A stretch of DNA of 64,000 bases from an uncultured Pseudomonadota bacterium (GCA_903900265.1 CAIUMM010000102.1:1-64000), one strand, 5' to 3'. Numbered from the stretch's first letter, positions 35,448 to 44,581 are shown. The notes: generated by a model from the letters alone, not told the origin. Program-made: numbers and translations.

Positions 35448-36468
35448 CGCGCCGCTCGCTGCCGGGCTGATCGCCTGCAGGAGCGCGTCGCCGTCACCGT
35501 CCACGTGGACCATCGAACCCCGATCGCTGCCTGCGGGCTTCCGGCGCGGGATGAACTTCGCGCATCTGCATCGCCGCGGCTACGGCTACGGCAGCGAGCG
35601 GGCCCAAAAGCAGCTTCAGCGGCTCGTGAGCATCGGCATCACCGACATCGCGTTGAGCCCGTTCGCCTACACGCCGCGCTTGGACTCCGCGCAGGTTCAC
35701 TGGGGCGGCGACCCCAGCATGACCGACGACGACATTCGCGCCCAATGCGCCCAGGCCCACGCGCTGGGGATGCGGGTGCTGATGAAGCCCCACCTGTGGA
35801 GCCAAAGCTACGCCGCCGGCAAAGGCAACCCCGACATCGACCTCGGCCCCGCCGACTGGGCGCAGTGGTTTGCCGAATACACCACGTACGCCGTCCACTT
35901 CGCGGCGTTGGCCGAAGCGTGTGGCTGCGCGTCGCTGTGCGTCGGGCTCGAATACACCATCGCGAGCCGGGAAAATCCGGGAGCGTGGGCCGCGGTCGCG
36001 AAAGCGTGCCGGCAGGTGTACAAAGGCGAGCTGCTCTATGCCGCAAATTGGTATGAAGAATGGGAACAGTTCACCGACTGGGACGCCTTTGACGCGGTGG
36101 GGATCGACGCCTACTTCCCGCTGACCGGCACCACGGTCGAGGAGCTGACCGCGGCGTGGGGTCCCCATCTGGATCGCATCGAAAAATGCATCGAAAAGAC
36201 AGATCGACCAGTGGTCTTCACCGAAGCCGGCTTTCAATCCGTGATCGGCGCCGCGTCGCACCCTTGGGAGTCCCACGAAGAGGCGCCCGCCGATCTCGAC
36301 GGCCAAGCGCGGGCCTACGAAGCGCTGCTGCGCGCAACCACCGCGCGCCCTTGGTTTCGCGGCGTTTACTGGTGGAAGTGGTTCACCGACCTGCCGGGAG
36401 AGGCGGATCCCTTCGTCCCCGCAGGAAACCCCGCCGAGGGGGTGCTGAAAGCGTGGTTTGTCGGATAA
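35422..36468 (+). CDS. Exported glycoside-hydrolase-like TIM-barrel lipoprotein (GH113-like)
   Basis: The 348-residue product starts with RRRQLLRD and a short hydrophobic stretch ending LIAC, compatible with a twin-arginine-type or ordinary lipoprotein signal. The mature chain reads as a TIM barrel: RGMNFAHLHRRGYGYGS, ITDIALSPFAY, RVLMKPHLW, a putative acid/base Glu in LCVGLEYTIA, IDAYFPLTG, a putative nucleophile Glu in VVFTEAGFQS and a GVYWWKW segment. This resembles GH113 mannanase-type proteins, but the substrate is not known. The start lies inside the pyrD 3' end (26-base overlap). An ATP-grasp gene follows nine bases after the stop. Confidence 0.78.
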   Translation: MRRRQLLRDAPLAAGLIACRSASPSPSTWTIEPRSLPAGFRRGMNFAHLHRRGYGYGSERAQKQLQRLVSIGITDIALSPFAYTPRLDSAQVHWGGDPSMTDDDIRAQCAQAHALGMRVLMKPHLWSQSYAAGKGNPDIDLGPADWAQWFAEYTTYAVHFAALAEACGCASLCVGLEYTIASRENPGAWAAVAKACRQVYKGELLYAANWYEEWEQFTDWDAFDAVGIDAYFPLTGTTVEELTAAWGPHLDRIEKCIEKTDRPVVFTEAGFQSVIGAASHPWESHEEAPADLDGQARAYEALLRATTARPWFRGVYWWKWFTDLPGEADPFVPAGNPAEGVLKAWFVG

Positions 36469-36477
36469 CGAGCGACC

Positions 36478-37467
36478 ATGGCGCATCCCCCTCGCATCGG
36501 TGTCGTGGTCTCCAGCGTCGCCGGCGCCACTCCAACCCAGAGCACGATTCACCTCATCGTAGCCGCACTCCACGACGGCTACGCGGTCGAGGTGATCGAG
36601 CCCTGGGACTTTGAGATCGACGAGCAGGGTCGGCCCAGCGCGCGTGCGCATCGCCTCGACCCAAACGAGCTGGGCGCCGGCATTACCCGCGAGCAGCTCG
36701 TGGAGCTGCTGCGGCAACGTCAGGCACCGCGCAGGAGCGTGCGGCTGCAGGGTCAAACCGCGCTGCTGCTTCGGACGACCCCCCTGAATGGCACGATCCT
36801 GAGCTTCGCCCAGCTGGCGGAAGCCGCAGGCGTGCCGGTGCGAAACCGCCCGGGAGACTTGCTGCGCGCCTCGCACAAGGCCTGGCTGGCCACGCTGGCC
36901 GACGTACCGCGACCGCGCACGTTGATCACCCGCGCGCTCTCGGCGGTGGAGCGCTTCGCGAGCGCCTGCGACGGCGTGGTGCTCAAGCCGGCGCGCGCCA
37001 GCGGGGGGCGCGGCGTATCGCTGGTCCACGGCCAAGCGGGGCTTGAAGATGCGCTGCAAGCTGCGATTCGTGCCGGGGATGGCTACGTCGTGGTGCAGGA
37101 ATACCTCCCCGCGGCGAGCGCCGGAGAGCGGCGGCTGCTGTACCTGCGCGGCACGGGCCTGGTAGGAGGCTACCTCCGCGTGCGCGCGCCGGGGGAATTC
37201 CGCCACAACCTGCGGCTTGGCGCTGAGCCCGTCCCCTGCCCCGCGGATGTGCGCGATGGCGCGCTGATCGCCGCGCTGGCTCCCCACCTCGATGCCGCAG
37301 GCGTGTACTTTGCTGGCATCGACGTCATCGACGGCCGGGTCATCGAGGTGAACACCCTCAATCCGGGGGGAATCCACTACACCGCCGCCTTCACCGGGCT
37401 ACCCATCGCGCACACCGTGATGAAGTGTTTGGTCACTCCCCCGTCTCTCCAGGAAACCGCAGCATGA
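36478..37467 (+). CDS. ATP-grasp ligase, glutathione synthetase-like
   Basis: The 329-residue protein shows a GshB-like N-terminal domain (DGYAVEVIEPWDFEIDEQG, LLRTTPLNGT), an ATP-grasp core with VVLKPARASGGRGVSLV (phosphate loop), VVQEYLP and FRHNLRLGA, and a metal-binding end IEVNTLNPGG, where GshB has NVTSPTG. It likely joins an amine to a carboxylate with ATP, by analogy glutathione or a related thiol. The altered end motif and the absence of gshA nearby leave the substrate open. Its TGA overlaps the ATG of the pentapeptide-repeat gene (ATGA), a strong hint that the two are co-expressed. Confidence 0.8.
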   Translation: MAHPPRIGVVVSSVAGATPTQSTIHLIVAALHDGYAVEVIEPWDFEIDEQGRPSARAHRLDPNELGAGITREQLVELLRQRQAPRRSVRLQGQTALLLRTTPLNGTILSFAQLAEAAGVPVRNRPGDLLRASHKAWLATLADVPRPRTLITRALSAVERFASACDGVVLKPARASGGRGVSLVHGQAGLEDALQAAIRAGDGYVVVQEYLPAASAGERRLLYLRGTGLVGGYLRVRAPGEFRHNLRLGAEPVPCPADVRDGALIAALAPHLDAAGVYFAGIDVIDGRVIEVNTLNPGGIHYTAAFTGLPIAHTVMKCLVTPPSLQETAA

Positions 37468-37934
37468 GTCGCAAGAAGTCCACATCCACCCCCGGCGAGC
37501 CGCATGACCCGGAAGAATTCGGCGACAGCGCGCTCTCCCGCAAGCAAGTGCTGGAGGTCGTGCGAAAGAAAGACAGTCTTGAAGAAGCGGATCTCCGAGG
37601 CACCGACCTGTCCGGGATCTGCTTCGACGGCATGAACCTCGCGTTCGCGAAGTTCGGCGAGGCCAACCTGTCGCGGAGCAGCTTCAAAGGTGCAGATCTT
37701 CGGGGCGCGAGCTTTTTTTCGGCGAACCTCAAAGACGTCTGCCTCGACGGTGCCAACCTCGAGGACGCCGACCTCGACTACGCCCAACTCGACGGGGTGA
37801 CGCTGCACAACGCGAAGATCCGCAAAGCGCTGTTCCCGACCAAGCGGCTGCCGCTCACCGACATCCGCGCCTCCGTCGCGACCGGCGTGCGCTTGCGTAT
37901 GGACGCCTACTCACCGAGCGAGGACGAGGACTGA
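37464..37934 (+). CDS. Pentapeptide-repeat protein
   Basis: The 156-residue protein has about twelve A(D/N)Lxx units between residues 40 and 125 (EADLRGTDLSG, GANLEDADLDYAQLDG), which form a right-handed beta-helix. The N-terminus is a basic Ser/Thr/Lys stretch. The last 30 residues are outside the repeat and end in Glu/Asp. Some pentapeptide proteins mimic DNA and protect gyrase, but nothing in this sequence proves that role. The start at ATG 37464 uses ATGA coupling to the ATP-grasp gene; the frame extends upstream but overlaps that gene. Confidence 0.88.
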   Translation: MSRKKSTSTPGEPHDPEEFGDSALSRKQVLEVVRKKDSLEEADLRGTDLSGICFDGMNLAFAKFGEANLSRSSFKGADLRGASFFSANLKDVCLDGANLEDADLDYAQLDGVTLHNAKIRKALFPTKRLPLTDIRASVATGVRLRMDAYSPSEDED

Positions 37935-37989
37935 ACCCGTCGGCTCGGGACCCCGACTTTGGGTTAGCCTCCGCGCCAGCAGGTGCTGA

Positions 37990-38934
37990 ATGCGCATTTT
38001 CATGACAGGGGCCTCCGGGCAGATTGGTTTTCCGCTGCTGCGCGAGCTCGTCGGCCGCGGCCACACCGTGCGCGCGCTCGTGCGCACCCCCCAAAAAGAA
38101 GAGGCCGTGCGCTCCGCCGGCGCCGAGATCATCGCCGGCGATCTGACCGACAGGCAGGCGCTCGAGCGGGGCGTCGACGGCGTGGACTGCATCGTGCACC
38201 TCGCCGGCGGCCCTCGCGGTCCCGGCAAAGAGACCGCGGATGTCCTCAATCGGCAGGCCTCTGAGCTGCTCGCCGACGTCATCCGCGCCTCCGGGGCGTC
38301 CCCAAAGATCGTGTTCGCCAGCAGCGGCGTGGTCTACGGCGACCGCAGCGGGCTCTGGGTGCCGGAGGACTTCCCGACAAACCCCCAAACCCGCTACGGC
38401 ACCTCCAAAGTCGCCGCCGAAGACGCGCTGATCGCCACCGGCGCTCCGGTGGTCCGCGCGCGCATCGGCGCCGTCTACGGCCCCGGCGTACGCTTCACCG
38501 CCGATGATCGCATGAAGGCCGGCAAGGCATGGTTGCCGGGAGAGGGCAAAAACCTCGTCCCGGTTGTCCATCTGGACGATTGCGTGATGGCGCTGGTGGC
38601 GTTGACCGAGCGGGCCGCACCAGGGGTGTGGCACATCGCCGGCAAATCGACGCCGCTGCTGCGAGAATTCTACGCGGAGGTGCAAAAAGTCGCTGGCGGC
38701 ACCCCGATGCGCTTCTGGTCCACCTGGGTACCCAGCGTGTTTCAGTTTCGCGCCGCCAAGGCCAACGAGCAGCTCCAGACCATTCTTGGAACAAAGCCGA
38801 GATTTACCGAGGACAACCTGCGCTCGTACACGGCTTCGTTGCGGCTGCGCACCGACAAGCTCGAAAAAGAGCTGGGATTTGTCTGGAAGTACCCGGACCA
38901 CAAAGACGGCATCGCGGCGACCTTCCGGGGGTAA
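37990..38934 (+). CDS. NAD-dependent epimerase/dehydratase (extended SDR)
   Basis: The 314-residue protein begins with the Rossmann motif TGASGQIG and carries GDLTDRQALERG, VVYGDRSGLWV and the catalytic RYGTSKVAAED (Tyr-xxx-Lys). The C-terminal part (VVHLDDCVMALVAL, WHIAGKSTPLLREFYAEV) is the substrate domain of extended SDRs. Sugar-nucleotide or similar carbonyl chemistry is expected in the cytoplasm. No sugar-biosynthesis cluster is adjacent, so the substrate is unknown. ATG 37990 has the start of the Rossmann strand right after it. Confidence 0.88.
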   Translation: MRIFMTGASGQIGFPLLRELVGRGHTVRALVRTPQKEEAVRSAGAEIIAGDLTDRQALERGVDGVDCIVHLAGGPRGPGKETADVLNRQASELLADVIRASGASPKIVFASSGVVYGDRSGLWVPEDFPTNPQTRYGTSKVAAEDALIATGAPVVRARIGAVYGPGVRFTADDRMKAGKAWLPGEGKNLVPVVHLDDCVMALVALTERAAPGVWHIAGKSTPLLREFYAEVQKVAGGTPMRFWSTWVPSVFQFRAAKANEQLQTILGTKPRFTEDNLRSYTASLRLRTDKLEKELGFVWKYPDHKDGIAATFRG

Positions 38935-38981
38935 TTCGAGGCTGGGGTGCCCGGTCGGATGACAAAGAATCATCTCCCCGC

Positions 38982-39011
38982 TTGACCACAAGGGTCTCCA
39001 CGGTCTATAAG
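38982..39011 (+). promoter_or_regulatory. Probable sigma-70-type promoter of the lipoprotein gene
   Basis: TTGACC and TATAAG are 18 bases apart. The ATG at 39032 is 21 bases after the -10 box, with GAGGA seven bases before it. This gives a very short leader but good box matches. Confidence 0.5.
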
Positions 39012-39031
39012 GCACCGTTCGAGGATTCCCG

Positions 39032-40315
39032 ATGCGCCGTCTCGTGATGCTCCCTGTCCCCGCTGTACTCGCTCTGCTCGCGCTCGCTCCCGGCTGCACC
39101 CCGCATGACGGGGAGGTCACCGGTGACTACGTGGCGTACTTTGCAGCCGGTAGTTCCGAGAACCTGTACCGCCTCGAAGCCAAACAGCTCGACTTCTCGG
39201 ACGCCAGCGTTCGCACGCGCTTCGGGTTCGACGTGGTGGACTGCCGCGATCTCGACGCCGCGAGCGAGAACGAACGTCTGGACGGCGCGCTGACCGACGC
39301 CGACGGCAACGAGGTCGACTACGACACCGCGTGCGGTGACTCGCCGGACTTCTTCCCTTGGATCAACCAGTACCCCTACTACGTGAAGCAGGAGAGCTAC
39401 GAGCCCTTCCGCACCGAAGCGGTGATCACCACCGAAGGCGCGCTGCAGCTGACCATTCACGCCAACATCGACAAGATCGGTGACTTCCGCTTCGGCTGGG
39501 TTGTGGATCCCCAGTTCCAGCCTGTCGAATGCGTCGACGGCGCAGACGGCGCCCAAGAAGTCGAAGTGGACGACACCAACGGCGAGGTCGACCGCGAGTG
39601 GCTGACCAACTGGTCGGTCGCGGAAGACGGCGGCACCCTGTTCCACCTCAACGCCTACTCCTACCAGATCAACCCCAGCAACACCGCCGAGTTCTGGAGC
39701 CTCCCGCGCGAATGGCAGGCCGGCTACGGCTTCGCACGCTTCGCGGATGAGGACTTCTACGGCCACGGCATCGACTACGTCGACAACGTGTCCGCAGGTC
39801 AGGCAGGCTACGGCACGCCGCTCTACCTCAACAGCTACGACGGCCACTGGGGCTCTGCAAACTCGTACCCCAACTTCGTCGAAGAGCTGACCAGCGCGGT
39901 CACCTACGACGATTCGCACCCCAGCGACCTCGCGCTCATCGGCAAGTCCGACTTCCCGCTGGACATCAAGGTGGAAGACAACTCCTGGCGCCCCGACAAC
40001 CAGGACCCGGAAGATCAGGCCAACGGCTTTGCAAACTGGGTTGGTCTGGACCCCACCTGGGTTCACTTCAACGCCTCCCCGGCGGATCTCGCCAAGATCA
40101 CCACCGGCCGTCAGGACAAGCCCATCGAAGGCGACTTCCAGCTCTACGTCGAGTCCGCCTCTGCGGCCTCGAAGGTGCTCGTGAACGGCCACTTCAAGAT
40201 CGACAACGTGCGTGAGGACATCTGGGGCTACAGCCCGTCGCTCGAAGAGCGCAAGACGGAGGAGAACAACACTCCGACCTGCGGCGAAGATCGGTTGACG
40301 ACCACGCCCGAATAG
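39032..40315 (+). CDS. Exported lipoprotein of unknown function
   Basis: The 427-residue precursor has a signal peptide ending in the lipobox LAPGC, so the mature lipoprotein would start at Cys22. The chain is acidic and Asn/Asp/Tyr-rich with many short strands (FGFDVVDCRDLD, GHGIDYVDNVSAG, YLNSYDGHWGS). It resembles beta-sheet surface proteins but has no family I recognise. A second pair of cysteines (VDCRD and DTACGD) could form a disulfide. A promoter and a strong terminator bracket it, so it is a single-gene unit. GAGGA precedes the ATG. Confidence 0.8.
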   Translation: MRRLVMLPVPAVLALLALAPGCTPHDGEVTGDYVAYFAAGSSENLYRLEAKQLDFSDASVRTRFGFDVVDCRDLDAASENERLDGALTDADGNEVDYDTACGDSPDFFPWINQYPYYVKQESYEPFRTEAVITTEGALQLTIHANIDKIGDFRFGWVVDPQFQPVECVDGADGAQEVEVDDTNGEVDREWLTNWSVAEDGGTLFHLNAYSYQINPSNTAEFWSLPREWQAGYGFARFADEDFYGHGIDYVDNVSAGQAGYGTPLYLNSYDGHWGSANSYPNFVEELTSAVTYDDSHPSDLALIGKSDFPLDIKVEDNSWRPDNQDPEDQANGFANWVGLDPTWVHFNASPADLAKITTGRQDKPIEGDFQLYVESASAASKVLVNGHFKIDNVREDIWGYSPSLEERKTEENNTPTCGEDRLTTTPE

Positions 40316-40415
40316 TGTATTCAGAGGTTCGACCGGGACGTCTTTTATAGCGCAAGATGCGTCCCCCCTATTCGTCCTGCGTGAGAAGAGGCCCGGTCAC
40401 TCCTTCCTGAAGCCC

Positions 40416-40451
40416 ATCTGCCCGAATCACGATTCGGGCAGATTTTTTTTT
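40416..40451 (+). terminator. Strong intrinsic terminator overlapping the 3' end of the kinase gene
   Basis: ATCTGCCCGAATC pairs with its complement (13 bp, two-base loop in the maximal fold, or 11 bp with a six-base loop) and is followed by nine T's at 40443-40451. It would stop plus-strand transcripts from the lipoprotein gene. The stop codon and last residues (NLPES) of the minus-strand kinase gene are written in the same hairpin. Confidence 0.9.
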
Positions 40452-43400
40452 GCGGAGAGCTTCGCGGCGCGCTCCGCGGCGCGCTGTTCGACCAGCAGCG
40501 ACTGCAGCGCGGGGTGCGGTGAGGCGACCGCAGCACGCTCAAGCGCCTGATGCGCCTCGGGATGGACGCACGGCACCCGCGAAAGCGCACTTTTCGTATC
40601 CGCGACCGCCGACACGAAGCGCTCCAGCGAGGCCGGGGACGAGGCGGCGTCCTCGGCGTACACCCCAACGAGGCCGCAGGTCGCTACCGCCACCGCGGCG
40701 AGGTCTTGCGCGCCCTGCGCCGCCCGCAGCGCACGCGTGAACCACACCGCCCCCGCGCCGCTCCTCCCCAGACCAAACGCCGCCCGCGAGACCAGCGACG
40801 CCGCGCCCACCGCCTCGAGCACGTGCAGCGCGTCCAGAAACCCAGCCCGCGCCCGCTCCAACACCTCCGGGGTCGGCGTAGACAGCAGGGCGAGCTCCGC
40901 CTCGAGGAGCGTCACCAGCGCGGCGCCGATGACGTGCGGCGCACGGTCAAGCGCGCGCTGCGCTTGTGCCAGCAGCTCGCCAGCGAGCGCGCCGTTGCCG
41001 GCAAATCGAGCGATATCGGCGCGGTGCAGCAAGCACGCCCCCGCGCCCTCCGCATTTCCGAGGCGGGTGAACATGGCCTGCGCCTGCTGAAACCAGCGAC
41101 CGGCCTCATCGTAGCGCCCAAGCCCTAGCGCCACGCGACCCAACCCCCGCGCCGCCCGCGCCAGCCCCTGATCGTCCCCCCGGGCCGTGCAGAGCGCGAT
41201 CGCCTCCTGCAAATACGACTTCGCCCGTACCGGATCCCCCTGTCCGCGCGCGACCTCCCCACGCAGGACCAGCGCCGGCGCGAGCGCAGCGCTCCATCCA
41301 AAATCCCGGGAGCTCCGCAGCAAGCGCTCGGACTCCGGACCGGCCTGCGCCCAGTCCCCGAGCTCCACGAGGGCGCGGGTGAGCAGCACGCCGGCCTCCC
41401 CCCACACCGCGTCGCCCTCAGGCACCGCCGCCTCGGCCAGCGCCCGCTCACACGCCCGCGCCGCAGCGACCGACTCCCGAGGATCGCGGCGCAAGCCAGA
41501 GCGCGCCACCGCGAGCCAAAGCCGCGCCGCTTCGAGCGGCATCCCGGCCTGAAGCAGATGCTGCGCCGATCGGCGGTCGTCTACGCCCAGCCACCCCGTG
41601 GCGCAGGCCGCATGGCGCGCCGGGGTTGGAGCCCGCGCCGACTCCATCGCGACGCCCTGAGTCCAACGCCAGCCCACGGGGTCGGGCTCTGCAAAGGCCG
41701 CCGCCTCCAGCGCCGGCCACACCGCCTCCGGATCGCCCACACGAGCGGCCTCACACGCACGCCGCCAAACCGCGGCGGGCACGACCGGGCCCAACAGCGC
41801 CGCCAGCGCGATCGCGTCGGCAGGCAGCGCGAGCGCGCCCACACGCGAAGCCCACAGCGCCTCCAACGACTCCGGAAGCGCGAACGAGACGCCGCTCACC
41901 CCCGCAAACCCAGTCTCGGTGGCCTCGAGGGCCCCTCGCGCAATCAAGTCGCTCGCCAAGGCCACCGCAAAGCCAGGGTTGACCGCGGAGCGCTGGCGCA
42001 CCTCCAACGCCACGTCGCCCGACAACCCCAGCACGCCCTCGACGAGGTGCACCTGATGGGCCGGCGCGAGCGGCCCCAGCGCCAGCGCCCCCTCCAGCGC
42101 ATTGGACGCGCTCCGGCTGGTCACCACCACGAGCAGGCCGCCGGCCGCGCCTTCGACCAGCGCGATGGCGCGCAGCACGGTCAGCAGCCGCGCCACCCCC
42201 TCATCGGCGCTCGCGCCCCCCCGCACGTGCAACAGCACCGGCCCACCTGCGCGCACCGAGGCCATTAGCCGCGCCAACGCCAGCCGTCGCTGGGCCTCAG
42301 TCGCTGCGGCGAGCACCGGCGCGGGGTCGGCGCGCTGCGCGGGGGGCGTCGGCCACGCCTCGGAGAGCGCGACCGCGATGGCTGCGAGCGGGTCGGGGCC
42401 ATCGGCGTGCACCTCGGCCACGCGCGCGACGCCGGTCTCCAGCGCCCGTTCGGACAGCCAGCGGATCAGCGCGCTTTTGCCGATCCCCGCAGGGCCGACC
42501 ACGTGCAGGATCCGCGCCCCGCGGGTGTTGAGCACCTCCAACAGCGCGCTCCACAGCTGCTCGCGCTCCCCATCGCGCCCGATGAGCGGCAACGAACGAA
42601 ACGCGTGCAAGCCTAGGCCCGCGCCGACGAGGCGCATCGGCGTGCGACGCGGCGCGCCGCTGCGCCAATCGCTGGGCACCCCCCGCTCAGCCTGACCGTC
42701 CACGACGTCCAACGCCGTCAATGTCTCTGAGGCGCTCTGCACGCGGTCTCCGGGCTGCTTCTCCAGCAACGCGCGGATCAGCACCTCAAGCCCGCTCGGA
42801 ACGTCGAACCGGGGCACAAATGCAGGCAGCTCCAGCTCGCGATGCGCAGCGGCCAACACCGCCGGCGGACGGGTGGTCCCGAACGGGGCGTCCCCCGTAC
42901 ACAAGCACCACAACAAACAGCCCAATCCGTAAGCGTCGGTCCAGGGACCGTACGCGCTTGGGTCGCCATCAAACTGCTCGGGCGCCATGAACCCCGGCGT
43001 GCCGGCGACCTGTACGCGTCCCGCCGCCCCGCTGGACCGGGACACCCGACCGGCCAACCCAAAATCGCCGAGCTTCAAGCCGGGGCGCACGTCTCCCACC
43101 GCCGAGATCAGCACGTTGCCGGGGGTCAGGTCTCGGTGCAGAACGCCGCGGGCGTGGGCATACGCGAGCCCCGCGAGGATGTCTTTTGCGACGCGCCGCA
43201 GCTGGTTCCAGTTGCGCGGCCCCGCGCGCGAGAGCGAGCCGCCCGAGCAGAGCTCGGTCGCGATCCACGCGCTCCCCGGCGCGATGCGCGGGTCAACCAC
43301 GGTCGCGGGGACGTCGCCGTGGTCAAAAACCATCAACACATTCGGATGGTCCAACGCCGCGAGCGCGCGCACCTCAGCGGTGCGCTCCCCGGCGTGTGCT

Positions 43401-43534
43401 GCCCCCGGCGAGGCGGGGATCAGCTTGATCGCGACCGGCACGCCCTGCGTCGCGTGCACCGCGCTCCACACCTGTCCCGATCCGCCCTGGCCGAGCGGCG
43501 CGGTCAAGCGGAACGGACCGAGGGAGATGGACAT
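40427..43534 (-). CDS. Ser/Thr protein kinase fused to an ATPase and a TPR-like region
   Basis: The 1035-residue protein begins with a kinase domain: GQGGSGQVW (glycine loop), VAIKLI (ATP Lys), HRDLTPGN at residues 133-140 and GDFGLAG. The usual HRDLKxxN lysine is Thr137, seen in some Hanks-type kinases but normally a loss of a contact to the substrate hydroxyl. After a linker, VVGPAGIGKSALIRW is a Walker A of a STAND/AAA-type ATPase. From about residue 640 the chain is Ala/Leu-rich helical pairs (RALVELGDWAQAGPESERLL, ALARLGNAEGAGACLLHRA) fitting TPR repeats. Such proteins are typical of myxobacteria. ATG 43534 is used; ATG 43552 is also possible. Divergent from the yceI-like gene by 36 bases. 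Confidence 0.88.
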   Translation of the reverse strand: MSISLGPFRLTAPLGQGGSGQVWSAVHATQGVPVAIKLIPASPGAAHAGERTAEVRALAALDHPNVLMVFDHGDVPATVVDPRIAPGSAWIATELCSGGSLSRAGPRNWNQLRRVAKDILAGLAYAHARGVLHRDLTPGNVLISAVGDVRPGLKLGDFGLAGRVSRSSGAAGRVQVAGTPGFMAPEQFDGDPSAYGPWTDAYGLGCLLWCLCTGDAPFGTTRPPAVLAAAHRELELPAFVPRFDVPSGLEVLIRALLEKQPGDRVQSASETLTALDVVDGQAERGVPSDWRSGAPRRTPMRLVGAGLGLHAFRSLPLIGRDGEREQLWSALLEVLNTRGARILHVVGPAGIGKSALIRWLSERALETGVARVAEVHADGPDPLAAIAVALSEAWPTPPAQRADPAPVLAAATEAQRRLALARLMASVRAGGPVLLHVRGGASADEGVARLLTVLRAIALVEGAAGGLLVVVTSRSASNALEGALALGPLAPAHQVHLVEGVLGLSGDVALEVRQRSAVNPGFAVALASDLIARGALEATETGFAGVSGVSFALPESLEALWASRVGALALPADAIALAALLGPVVPAAVWRRACEAARVGDPEAVWPALEAAAFAEPDPVGWRWTQGVAMESARAPTPARHAACATGWLGVDDRRSAQHLLQAGMPLEAARLWLAVARSGLRRDPRESVAAARACERALAEAAVPEGDAVWGEAGVLLTRALVELGDWAQAGPESERLLRSSRDFGWSAALAPALVLRGEVARGQGDPVRAKSYLQEAIALCTARGDDQGLARAARGLGRVALGLGRYDEAGRWFQQAQAMFTRLGNAEGAGACLLHRADIARFAGNGALAGELLAQAQRALDRAPHVIGAALVTLLEAELALLSTPTPEVLERARAGFLDALHVLEAVGAASLVSRAAFGLGRSGAGAVWFTRALRAAQGAQDLAAVAVATCGLVGVYAEDAASSPASLERFVSAVADTKSALSRVPCVHPEAHQALERAAVASPHPALQSLLVEQRAAERAAKLSAKKNLPES

Positions 43535-43570
43535 ATCGGCCGGCGTTATCATGCTGTAGGAGTGCAACCT

Positions 43571-44581
43571 GTGACCCAAGCCCCTTTCTTGCGCCGGTTC
43601 GCCGCTGCGATGAGCCTCAGCGGAGCCTTCGGCTGCGCACCCGCGCCTTCGGACACGCCTTCCGAGCCGACAGCGTCCGTCCCGATGGCGCCACAGCCCG
43701 CGCTGCCGACGCCCGCTGCGCAGCCGGCTCAGCAGCCCGCTCTGTCGCAGCCGGCTCCCGAGCAGGCCGCACAAGCATCCCCGGCAGCGACTCCGGCGGC
43801 TGCTACGATGCAAGGCTACCCGGACCTCAGCGGCATTCGCACCGTTCCGGAGGTTCGCGAATTCAACGAAACGCCCGCAGAGCACATCGACAATGCGGGG
43901 CTCGCAGCGGCGCTGGGCGCGAGTCAGGCGGTCGCGGCAGTGCCGGTGCCCCCTCCGCCGGTCACGGCAGCGCCGGTCGCCCCGTCCGGCCCGCGCACCT
44001 ACGCGCTCGACCCGGCAAAAAGCAGCATCTACGTACAAGTCTACAAAGACCCGAACACCATCGGTCAGGGCTTGTCGCATGATCACGTCGTCGCCGCCAC
44101 CGGCTGGAGCGGGAGCGTGGTCTGGGACCGCGCGCGCACCGAAGGCTGCGCCGTGCAGGTGTCTGTGCCCGTGCTCGGCTTGGTCAACGACGCGCTCGGG
44201 CTGCGCAAGCGCGTCGGCTACGACACCACGCTGACCGATGACCAGCGCGCCGAGGTGAAGGAGCACATGCTCGCGCCCGGACAACTGGACGCCGCAAACT
44301 TCCCCAAAATCACCTTTATCGCCAAGACCTGCAGCGGGACGCTCGGGGCCGACGGCGACGGCGCGGTCACCGTCACCGGGATGTTCACGCTCCATGGCGT
44401 CGCGAAGGCGATCTCCCCGAAGCTGACGGTGCACGTCGATGACCAGAGCTTCACGGCGCGGGGCAGCTTCATGGTCAACACGACCGACTTCGGCTTCGCC
44501 CCGTACACCGCCTTGCTGGGCGCGTTGAAGAACAACAACGCGATGAAGTTCACCGTCGACGTCGTCGGCACCCGTGGCTGA
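43571..44581 (+). CDS. YceI-family lipoprotein
   Basis: The 336-residue product has a leader ending GAFGC, so it is a likely lipoprotein. Residues 26-95 are a Pro/Ala/Gln linker, followed by a short helical region and a YceI domain from about residue 160 (TYALDPAKSSIYVQV, GLSHDHVV, FPKITFIAK, MFTLHGVAK, MVNTTDFGF). YceI folds as a lipocalin-like barrel that binds lipid or isoprenoid-type ligands. GTG 43571 is chosen because AGGAG lies eight bases upstream. The YceI domain is standard; the long linker is the added part. Confidence 0.88.
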   Translation: MTQAPFLRRFAAAMSLSGAFGCAPAPSDTPSEPTASVPMAPQPALPTPAAQPAQQPALSQPAPEQAAQASPAATPAAATMQGYPDLSGIRTVPEVREFNETPAEHIDNAGLAAALGASQAVAAVPVPPPPVTAAPVAPSGPRTYALDPAKSSIYVQVYKDPNTIGQGLSHDHVVAATGWSGSVVWDRARTEGCAVQVSVPVLGLVNDALGLRKRVGYDTTLTDDQRAEVKEHMLAPGQLDAANFPKITFIAKTCSGTLGADGDGAVTVTGMFTLHGVAKAISPKLTVHVDDQSFTARGSFMVNTTDFGFAPYTALLGALKNNNAMKFTVDVVGTRG

